NCBI GenBank assembly: GCA_029561145.1
Contig: JAKQJM010000075.1
Span: forward strand, 1 to 56,155
Origin: Pseudomonadota bacterium
Lineage (GTDB): Bacteria > Pseudomonadota > Gammaproteobacteria > Xanthomonadales > Rhodanobacteraceae
Length of the DNA: 56,155 nt
Direction: 5' to 3'
The translations under genes and the position numbers were made by a program. Shown here in pieces: positions 50,034 through 56,155 of the stretch. The notes under the pieces are model-generated. The model was not told where the DNA came from. It searched no databases and saw nothing but the letters and a program-made list of their open reading frames with translations. Within the stretch, counting starts at the first letter, position 1. Each line of letters begins with the position of its first letter.

Positions 50034-50201
50034 GAAAATTTCCGCAGGCATTCGCGCGGATTTTCGGGGTCGGGAATGGCAATGACAGGCCTTTTGCCTG
50101 CGCGACTTGCTGTCGCGAGAATCGGAACTGCCGGCAGCGGGATCGTCGAACGGACATCCCGCATCGCAGGGTCCGGCGGCGTGCCGCGCGCTCAGTCCTG
50201 A

Positions 50202-50870
50202 TCAGCGGGCATCGATGCCGATCAGGATCAGCGAGAGTGGCAGCGACGCCTGCGGATCGCTCGGCTCGTGCAGCGCGTCGATGCGCAGCCCTGCACATGC
50301 AAACAATTGCATCCAGCCATGCAAGGTACGGAAATACCACGGCGCGGGCTCACCGAAATCTCCTTCGATGCCACGCCACGATCCCTCACGCCAACCGTCG
50401 CTGTAGGCCGCATCGCCGCAAGCCAGCCAGGGGTGCAGGGTCTGCACGATCAGCGCACCGCCCGGATTGAGCATGGTCGGGATTGCGTCGATCAGTCGAT
50501 TCGTCGCGCGCTCGCCGAGCAACGAGAAATTGCAGACGCAGACATCGAAGCGCTCGTCGATTCCGTGATCGGCCAGCGCCTCGTAACTCATCGTCGAAAA
50601 ACGCCCTGCCCCGGCTTGGCGCGCGCTTTCGACCAGGGCGGGGACCGCATCGATGCCACGCACGTCGATGCCATGAGCGGCCAGCGCACGCGCCAACCAG
50701 CCCTCGCCGCAGCCGATATCGAATACGCTGCGCGGCGAGCGCGCCCGCACGGCCTCGACCATGGCCGCGTTGGTGACTTGCAGGCGACTGGCGATGCGCC
50801 CCTCGCGAACAGCAAGCGTCCACGGCGCGCTGCTGTCGACCCAGCGCGCGATGATCTGTGCATCGTTCAT
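50202..50870 (-). CDS. Class I SAM-dependent methyltransferase, substrate unknown
   Basis: This 222-residue protein has a Rossmann methyltransferase fold: motif I VFDIGCGEGWLARALAAHG at about 48-66, an acidic residue after IDVRGIDAVP, and CNFSLLGE and GGALIVQTLHPWL for the later strands. It is like UbiG/TehB-type small-molecule methyltransferases; I cannot assign a substrate. It starts four bases after the gspK stop, so it is probably co-transcribed with the pseudopilin genes. About 160 bases with short palindromes lie between it and the mra promoter. Confidence 0.82.
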   Translation of the reverse strand: MNDAQIIARWVDSSAPWTLAVREGRIASRLQVTNAAMVEAVRARSPRSVFDIGCGEGWLARALAAHGIDVRGIDAVPALVESARQAGAGRFSTMSYEALADHGIDERFDVCVCNFSLLGERATNRLIDAIPTMLNPGGALIVQTLHPWLACGDAAYSDGWREGSWRGIEGDFGEPAPWYFRTLHGWMQLFACAGLRIDALHEPSDPQASLPLSLILIGIDAR

Positions 50871-50874
50871 TGCA

Positions 50875-51861
50875 TCACCGGCCTGCATCGATCGCCTGGG
50901 CGAGCACGCCTGCGGGAAGGTCTTCGCCACCTCTACTGCGCTGCAGCACATGGACGCCGCCGCGCACCGTTCCACCGACCCGTTCGAGCAGGCTCGAAAA
51001 TGCGAATGGCACGCCATCCAGGGTGATCTCTCCTCGGGCGAGAAAGTAGCTGCTGGCCACACCAAGTCCGACACGATCGGCCGGCGTGATCTCGACTCCC
51101 TGCTGCGCCGCTTCGTTCAATGCGGTGCCAACATCCGTCCAGCGCGCCTGTCGATCCTGGCGGATGCGTTCGGCGAGCACGGCGGTCATGCGCGAATCGA
51201 GGCTCATCAGCACGGCCGTCGATGCCGTATTCAGGTTGATCGTGGTGCCTGTCGGCAAGGCGCAGACCTCGGGCGCGAGTCGCGCATAGACCGCGCTGTC
51301 GATGCCGCGCACGAGGCGCAATTCGGAGATGTGGGCAAACACACGATTGCCGGCGCGATACGGTATCGGTTGCGCGAGATAGGCACTGTCTTCGGCGCCG
51401 CCCTCGGCGTCGATGTTGGCGTCGCTGTCGAGCCAATCGTTGATCGCACCCGCGAGCGAGGGATCAAGCTCGAGTGCGGTGAGCAGGTTGCGCAGCCGCT
51501 TGCGCCAGACCGGCGCTTGCCGGCCGACCAGGTTGTTGAGATTGAAGCAGCCATTCAGATCGCTCATGCGGGCACTGATCGAGCCGCCGGGCACCTGCTG
51601 CGGCGGCAACGGAATGGCCCAGACATCGCTGAACGAATCGAGGTTCGGATTTTCATCACGATCCCGCTGCAACACGAGCGAAGCGTAGGCTTCCAGGCCC
51701 TCGGCATAGGCGATTGCCTGCTCGCCACGCAACGCGTTGCGGGCCCGCGCAAACGCCAGCTCGCCGCGATCGAGCAACGAGGCAATCAGGATCACGGCCA
51801 GGGCGACCGCGAGCAAAGCGATCAGCAAGGCGACGCCGCGCTGGCGCTGCGGTGATTTCAT
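50875..51861 (-). CDS. gspK: Type II secretion minor pseudopilin GspK
   Basis: This 328-residue large pseudopilin is the tip of the pseudopilus. It has a short leader MKSPQRQRG, cut before VALLIALLAVALAVILIA. The Glu+5 found in other pseudopilins is missing (Ile), as is typical of GspK. The large periplasmic domain has NLNNLVG, TINLNTAS and a SAM-like helix-hairpin-helix region. The start overlaps the gspJ stop. No gspL or gspM follows. Confidence 0.92.
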   Translation of the reverse strand: MKSPQRQRGVALLIALLAVALAVILIASLLDRGELAFARARNALRGEQAIAYAEGLEAYASLVLQRDRDENPNLDSFSDVWAIPLPPQQVPGGSISARMSDLNGCFNLNNLVGRQAPVWRKRLRNLLTALELDPSLAGAINDWLDSDANIDAEGGAEDSAYLAQPIPYRAGNRVFAHISELRLVRGIDSAVYARLAPEVCALPTGTTINLNTASTAVLMSLDSRMTAVLAERIRQDRQARWTDVGTALNEAAQQGVEITPADRVGLGVASSYFLARGEITLDGVPFAFSSLLERVGGTVRGGVHVLQRSRGGEDLPAGVLAQAIDAGR

Positions 51862-52550
51862 GGCGTCGATCCGACCGGCGCAAGCGGATCGGGCAAGACG
51901 GGCGACGCGCTGCCTTCCGGCGTGCCATTCGCGCCGACGCCAACCAGGGGCAAGGGCGACGGCAGCGCTACCACGCGGCGCAACTCGCCGAAATCCTCGA
52001 GCGTGAGGCGAAACTCGATCGCCCGTGGCAGCGCCTCCACCGGCGTGTCGCGCGGTGGCCACTGTTCGAGCCACGCGCCCTCGTCATTCAGGTAGCGCAG
52101 GCGGAAGCTGCCGACCTTGTCGACCTGATCCTGCCATTCCGGCACGCTGCCGGCTGCCCTGTCGAGCACGCCATGCCGTCCGCGTCGCAAGTGCTTGTCA
52201 TCGATCGCGTAGAGGACGCGTTCGACATTGCTGCGCTGTTCGGCGCGTGGATTGGCATAGCCGAGCCGACTCAGTTCAATGCGGTCGCCGGAACCGAGCA
52301 GCGCCGGCACGATCTCGCCGTAATTGCCACGCACGGGGCGCGAAATCGCCTGGCGCAAATCGCGTTCGAGATCCGTCATGGCACGCACGATCCCGGCAAA
52401 TCGATCCTGCTCGATCACCAGCGCGCTGCGCGCGCGCGCAATCTGGCTCAAGGCGCCCCAGGTGATCGCGGCCATCGCGGCAAACACGACCATGGCCACG
52501 AGAATCTCGATCAGGCTGAATCCTCGCGATTTCCGCGCGTCGACTCTCAT
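51858..52550 (-). CDS. gspJ: Type II secretion minor pseudopilin GspJ
   Basis: This 230-residue protein has a prepilin leader MRVDARKSRG, then FSLIEILVAMVVFAAMAAITW with Glu+5. It has the GspJ-type RARSALVIEQDRFAGIVRAMTDLERDLRQAI helix and FRLRYLNDEGAWLEQWP beta part. The C-terminal end is Pro-rich. Start and stop overlap with gspI and gspK by four bases. Confidence 0.92.
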   Translation of the reverse strand: MRVDARKSRGFSLIEILVAMVVFAAMAAITWGALSQIARARSALVIEQDRFAGIVRAMTDLERDLRQAISRPVRGNYGEIVPALLGSGDRIELSRLGYANPRAEQRSNVERVLYAIDDKHLRRGRHGVLDRAAGSVPEWQDQVDKVGSFRLRYLNDEGAWLEQWPPRDTPVEALPRAIEFRLTLEDFGELRRVVALPSPLPLVGVGANGTPEGSASPVLPDPLAPVGSTP

Positions 52551-52918
52551 GGCGAGGGTTGCGGGCTGCCGAAGCCACTCATGCTCGCGCTCGGCTGCTG
52601 CGCATCGCTGGCAAACACGCGCACATCGAGACGTCGCATGTCGGGATCGTCGGTGGCCTTGACCTCAAGCGACCAGCGCCACTCGCGATTCGCCATGCGC
52701 GTGCGGCCGTCGCGCGTTCCGACCGGCGGAAACGGCGTGGCGATCCGCGTCTCGCTGAGCACGTTCGCGGCGACCCAGCCTGCCAGGCTGCGTTCACGCA
52801 AGGCATCAAAACTGCTGACCTGTCCACCCGCGGTGCGCGTCAGCGCGAGCAGGGCCAGCGCGACCACGACGAGGGCGATCAATACCTCCAGCAGGGTGAA
52901 GCCCGATTGCGCCTTCAT
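52547..52918 (-). CDS. gspI: Type II secretion minor pseudopilin GspI
   Basis: This 123-residue protein has a short prepilin leader MKAQSG, then FTLLEVLIALVVVALALLAL (Glu+5). The GspI-type WVAANVLSETRI segment is present. It overlaps both neighbouring genes by four bases. It is expected to form the tip complex with GspJ and GspK. Confidence 0.92.
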   Translation of the reverse strand: MKAQSGFTLLEVLIALVVVALALLALTRTAGGQVSSFDALRERSLAGWVAANVLSETRIATPFPPVGTRDGRTRMANREWRWSLEVKATDDPDMRRLDVRVFASDAQQPSASMSGFGSPQPSP

Positions 52919-53433
52919 GTCCGCGAAGCGATGCGAACGAGCGCGATCCGGCCATCCGACTCACCGCGCAGCTCATAGTACGCCGCGATATCGCCGAGAC
53001 GCAGACGCACGACGAACGGTGACAATTCACCGGAGGAAAAACAGACGATCTGCGGCGGCTCCCCGGCGTTGCCCGCCAGCCGCAGCGGATGCCCATCGCG
53101 CATCAGTTCGACCGACATTCCGGCGACCCAGACGCGAGGACGCAATTCATCCTTGCGTTCATCAGCCATCCAGCCGTCAAAGCCGAGCGTCGCGAACGCA
53201 TAGCCGCCCGCATCAAGCCGCACGCCGATCTCGCGTCCGCTCAGCTCGGCCTGGATGCAGGCATGATCGACAAGCGCCTGCATGCGCTCGGCCTCGCGCG
53301 TGAGCTGGCGCTCACCCCCGGCCGTGGCGATGCCGATCGTCACGGCGAGGGCGAGCACGCCGATGATCACGATCACGACCAGGATCTCGATCAAGGTGAA
53401 GCCACACGGAGCTGTGTCCGGCGAACCGGGCAT
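52915..53433 (-). CDS. gspH: Type II secretion minor pseudopilin GspH
   Basis: This 172-residue protein has a prepilin leader MPGSPDTAPCG, then FTLIEILVVIVIIGVLALAV (Glu+5). The beta domain ends with VRIASRT. The leader lacks the usual basic residues between Met and the cleavage site, so an upstream in-frame ATG (17 codons further) giving a more basic leader is possible. About 145 bases separate it from gspG. It overlaps gspI. Confidence 0.87.
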   Translation of the reverse strand: MPGSPDTAPCGFTLIEILVVIVIIGVLALAVTIGIATAGGERQLTREAERMQALVDHACIQAELSGREIGVRLDAGGYAFATLGFDGWMADERKDELRPRVWVAGMSVELMRDGHPLRLAGNAGEPPQIVCFSSGELSPFVVRLRLGDIAAYYELRGESDGRIALVRIASRT

Positions 53434-53577
53434 GCCGCATCGATGGACCGGCAAGCGCGAACCAGGAACGGCCGCGGGGTGCATCGCGCCGCACAAGCCC
53501 TCGCCGGGCTTGCGATCGCCGCTCAACCGGCGCGAACGACGCTGAACGCATGCGCTTGCCCGATGCATGGTTGCGCG

Positions 53578-54129
53578 TCAATCGCCCCAGTTGCCGATGT
53601 CGGCCGCATCGCCGTCGCCGCCTGGGCGCGCGTCGGAGCCGTAACTGTAGACATCCACTTCACCGTGCTGGCCCGGCTGCTGGTAGAGATAGGGCTGGTT
53701 CCACGGATCCTTCGGCAGGCGATCCAGGTAGGGGCCTTTCCAGTTCGGCGCATCGGGCTGCCCGGAAGGCTTGGCGACAAGCGCCTGCAATCCCTGTTCA
53801 CTGGTCGGATAACGGAAATTGTCCAGCTTGTAGAGATTCAGCGCCGTCATCACGCCCTGCACATCCTGTTTCACGCGGGTGATGCGGGCTTCGCTAGGTC
53901 GCTCCATGACACGCGGCACGACGATGGCGGCGAGGATTCCGAGGATGACGACGACGACGAGGATTTCGATCAACGTGAAGCCGCGCGCCGGACCGGCAAT
54001 GGAGCGTGGGGAATCGGCAGCGGGAAACCGGGGTCGCGCGAGCGGCTGCCTGTCTGCAGACGCGGGCAACCGTCGAACATCTGCCGTTGCGCGAGCGGTT
54101 CCGGTGCGGATCACGAGTGGGTCATGCAT
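53578..54129 (-). CDS. gspG: Type II secretion major pseudopilin GspG, with unusually long leader
   Basis: The mature protein is a standard major pseudopilin: FTLIEILVVVVILGILAAIVVPRVM with Glu+5, LYKLDNFRYPTSEQGLQALV, GPYLDRLPKDPWNQPYLYQQPG and the calcium-binding C-terminal part DARPGGDGDAADIGNWGD. The only ATG in frame gives a 50-residue leader before the peptidase site (PARG-F), where 6-12 is usual. The segment just before the cleavage site is encoded by ATTCCCC-rich DNA like the dispersed repeats elsewhere. A non-ATG start nearer the cleavage site cannot be ruled out. It is divergent from bioA (48 bases). Confidence 0.88.
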   Translation of the reverse strand: MHDPLVIRTGTARATADVRRLPASADRQPLARPRFPAADSPRSIAGPARGFTLIEILVVVVILGILAAIVVPRVMERPSEARITRVKQDVQGVMTALNLYKLDNFRYPTSEQGLQALVAKPSGQPDAPNWKGPYLDRLPKDPWNQPYLYQQPGQHGEVDVYSYGSDARPGGDGDAADIGNWGD

Positions 54130-54177
54130 GATGGCTGCTTGTGCAGGAAGGGACTGGCCGTCGATCATAGCAAAGCC

Positions 54178-55542
54178 ATGTCGAACTCCCCCGATCACCC
54201 GAAGTCCTCGCTGTCCGCGCGCGATCTCGCCGTGGTCTGGCATCCGTGCACGCAGATGCATGACCACGAAACGATCCCGATGCTCGCGATCGAACGTGCC
54301 GAAGGCGCCTGGTTGCAGGCCAGCGATGGCCGGCGCTACCTCGATGCGGTCAGCTCGTGGTGGACCAACGTGTTCGGTCATCGCCACCCGCGCATCGTTG
54401 CCGGCCTGAAGGACCAGCTCGATCGCCTCGATCACATCATGCTCGCCGGGATGACCCACGAACCCGCCGTGGCGCTCGCCGAACAGCTCATCCGGCTTGC
54501 ACCGCCCGGCCTCTCGCGCGTGTTCTACGCCGACAACGGATCCAGCGCGATCGAAGTCGCGCTCAAGATGAGTTTCCATTACTGGCGCAACCTGGGGCGC
54601 AGGCAGCGCACGCGCTTCATCGCCCTGACCGGCAGCTACCATGGCGAGACGATCGGCGCGCTCTCGGTTACCGACGTCCCGCTGTATCGGAACACCTACG
54701 CGCCCCTGCTGTTCGAGCCGCTCCTGGCGCCGTCGCCGGATGCCTATCTGCGGGCAAGTGGAGAAACGTCTTCGCAGCACGTCGCCCGCACGCTTGGCGA
54801 AATGCGCGATCTGCTCGCCAAGCATGCGCAAGAGGTCGCCGCGGTGATCGTCGAACCGCTGGTCCAATGCGCAGGCGGCATGCGCATGCACGATGCCGCC
54901 TATCTGGCCGGCCTGCGTCGCCTCTGCGACGAATTCGACGTGCACCTGATCGCCGATGAAATCGCCGTCGGCTTCGGTCGCACGGGCACCCTGTTCGCGT
55001 GCGAACAGGCCGCGATCACGCCGGATTTTCTCTGTCTCTCAAAAGGCCTCACCGGCGGCACCTTGCCGCTCTCGGCGGTTCTGACCACGTCGGCCATCCA
55101 TGCGGCGTTCTACGCCGAATACTCGTCCGGCAAGGCGTTTCTGCATTCGCACAGCTACACCGGCAACGCGCTGGCCTGTCGCGCCGCGCTCGAGACGATC
55201 GCGATCTTCAACGACGAGCCGGTGCTCGTGGCCAATCGCACGCTTTCCACGCATCTGGCCGCGCGACTGGAGGCGCTTCGTGATCATCCGCATGTGTCGG
55301 ATGTCCGCCAGACCGGCATGATTGCCGCGGTCGAGATGGTCCGCAACCGGGCCACGCGCGAGGAATTTCCGGCCAATGAACGCCGCGCCCTGCGCGTCTA
55401 CCTGCACGGCTTGACCCGCGGCGTGATCCTGCGCCCGCTCGGCAACGTCATCTATTTCATGCCACCGTATTGCGTGACGATCGACGAAATCGATCTGATG
55501 GTCGATGTTGCGATTGAAGGCATCGAACGCGCGGTGGCATGA
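54178..55542 (+). CDS. bioA: Adenosylmethionine-8-amino-7-oxononanoate aminotransferase BioA
   Basis: This 454-residue class III aminotransferase of biotin synthesis converts KAPA to DAPA with SAM as amino donor. It has VWHPCTQMHDHE near the N-terminus, WWTNVFGHRHP, the PLP-phosphate loop DNGSSAIEVALKM, GSYHGETIGALSVTD and the PLP lysine in CLSKGLTGG. The start MSNSPDHP was chosen. A weak ribosome site (AGCAAAG) precedes it. It is divergent from gspG and followed 20 bases later by a small unknown gene. Confidence 0.95.
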   Translation: MSNSPDHPKSSLSARDLAVVWHPCTQMHDHETIPMLAIERAEGAWLQASDGRRYLDAVSSWWTNVFGHRHPRIVAGLKDQLDRLDHIMLAGMTHEPAVALAEQLIRLAPPGLSRVFYADNGSSAIEVALKMSFHYWRNLGRRQRTRFIALTGSYHGETIGALSVTDVPLYRNTYAPLLFEPLLAPSPDAYLRASGETSSQHVARTLGEMRDLLAKHAQEVAAVIVEPLVQCAGGMRMHDAAYLAGLRRLCDEFDVHLIADEIAVGFGRTGTLFACEQAAITPDFLCLSKGLTGGTLPLSAVLTTSAIHAAFYAEYSSGKAFLHSHSYTGNALACRAALETIAIFNDEPVLVANRTLSTHLAARLEALRDHPHVSDVRQTGMIAAVEMVRNRATREEFPANERRALRVYLHGLTRGVILRPLGNVIYFMPPYCVTIDEIDLMVDVAIEGIERAVA

Positions 55543-55562
55543 GCGCGCGATAGGAGAAAGCG

Positions 55563-55868
55563 ATGGATTTTCTTTTGATAGACGCCGGGCAGTTGGAACT
55601 CTACCGCCACTACGATGGTGACGCTGATGGGTTATCCAGATCTGCGGATCGGACTGCACAGGTGAGCGATCGTATTTGGCAGCTCATCGACGATCTCAGG
55701 CAACGCTCGTTTATCGTCGAATCCGGACGCGGCGCGTTGTCGTTTCGGGCTGCGTTGGAGGCAGACTTGAGCAAGCACATTCCGAACAAGGAGGTGCTCG
55801 ACTCTTTGCTGCGGATAGTAGCTTCGGATATCAAAGAAGCCCTCGGCAAGACTCCACCACAACCCTGA
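55563..55868 (+). CDS. Small protein of unknown function
   Basis: This 101-residue protein is mostly helical and acidic, with no membrane segment or signal peptide. It begins MDFLLIDAGQLELYRHY. A very good ribosome site (AGGAGA, six bases upstream) supports translation. Base composition is noticeably less GC-rich than its neighbours. It lies between bioA and rsmE, which are adjacent in some related genomes, so it may be an insertion. I recognise no family; helices around residues 32-50 and 66-95 (DRIWQLIDDLRQRSF, VLDSLLRIVASDIKEAL) could mediate protein contacts. Confidence 0.65.
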   Translation: MDFLLIDAGQLELYRHYDGDADGLSRSADRTAQVSDRIWQLIDDLRQRSFIVESGRGALSFRAALEADLSKHIPNKEVLDSLLRIVASDIKEALGKTPPQP

Positions 55869-55933
55869 CGAAATACCAGGCAGGTGACTCAAGTACGCAT
55901 CCGCTGAACTCGATTCACGAAGTGCAATGCACT

Positions 55934-55963
55934 TTGTTCGCAGCTCATCCGTGACGATAGAAT
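55934..55963 (+). promoter_or_regulatory. Candidate promoter of rsmE, possibly leaderless
   Basis: A -35-like TTGTTC (55934-55939), an 18-base spacer and -10 TAGAAT (55958-55963) are present. A transcript starting about seven bases later would begin at or next to the rsmE ATG. Confidence 0.4.
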
Positions 55964-55969
55964 GGCGGC

Positions 55970-56155
55970 ATGCGTATTCCGAGAATCTGCGTTTTCGAGT
56001 CGCTCGCCCGTGATCACGAGGTGGTTTTGCCGCCGCAGGCCGGCGAGCATCTCGCGCGCGTCCTGCGCCTCGATCGGGGCCACCCGATCGTGCTGTTCAA
56101 CGGCGACGGTTTCGAATTTCGCGCTGAAATCAGCCAGCTTGGCAAACGCGCGGTT
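55970..56155 (+). CDS. rsmE: 16S rRNA (uracil1498-N3)-methyltransferase RsmE, 3' end outside window
   Basis: This is the first 62 residues of RsmE, a SPOUT-fold methyltransferase of U1498 in 16S rRNA. The N-terminal PUA-like part is recognisable: MRIPRICVFESL, PPQAGEHLARVLRLDRGHPIVLFNGDGFEFRAEI. The start has no clear ribosome site; see the promoter entry. The gene runs off the right edge, so the knotted C-terminal domain is not seen. Confidence 0.88.
   Translation, partial: MRIPRICVFESLARDHEVVLPPQAGEHLARVLRLDRGHPIVLFNGDGFEFRAEISQLGKRAV

Overview
The window is a stretch of a high-GC gammaproteobacterial chromosome, most likely from the order Lysobacterales/Xanthomonadales (Rhodanobacteraceae-like, for example the Dokdonella neighbourhood). 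The taxonomic call is an inference. It rests on gene order (xerD-dsbC, lptG-lptF<>pepA-holC-valS, the full dcw cluster running into lpxC and secA), on an exosortase-H accessory gene, on a division cluster without murD, and on ATTCCCC-type and nested dispersed repeats like those familiar from xanthomonad genomes.

Layout. At 1-9029 (minus strand) xerD is followed by three tandem DsbC-type disulfide isomerases, purL, an exosortase-H-associated membrane protein, and a gspE that runs off the left edge. The last 360 bases of gspE have clearly different base and codon use. At 9104-20850 there is an RDD membrane protein, lptG/lptF facing away from pepA, then a plus-strand run of pepA, a small membrane protein, holC, valS, ettA, pyrF and coaE. 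Intergenic repeats sit between several of these genes, and a repeat-like insert lies inside valS. At 20938-27481 (minus) are two large secreted, cysteine-containing, multi-domain proteins with C-terminal hydrophobic/arginine tails that look like divergent IPTLxxWG (XrtH) sorting signals. At 27786-32660 (minus) are a Nudix/thiamine-phosphate-synthase-like fusion, secA and an M23 peptidase, with dciA divergent from the peptidase.

At 33228-49970 (minus) lies lpxC and then the division and cell-wall cluster. In transcription order it is mraZ-rsmH-ftsL-ftsI-murE-murF-mraY-ftsW-murG-murC-ddlB-ftsQ-ftsA-ftsZ-lpxC, mostly with overlapping start/stop codons. It begins at a good sigma-70-like promoter followed by four MraZ boxes at exact 10-bp spacing. 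murD is missing between mraY and ftsW. Upstream are a SAM methyltransferase and the pseudopilin genes gspGHIJK, away from the gspE at the left edge. bioA, a small unrecognised gene and the start of rsmE lead off the right edge on the plus strand.

Most of the window is core housekeeping. The parts worth a second look are the exosortase-H accessory gene with its two candidate substrates, the dsbC triplication, the murD-less cluster, the structured ftsA-ftsZ spacer, repeat-derived coding insertions (valS, possibly the gspG leader), the atypical left end of gspE, and the small gene before rsmE. No RNA genes, CRISPR arrays, insertion sequences or prophage were seen.
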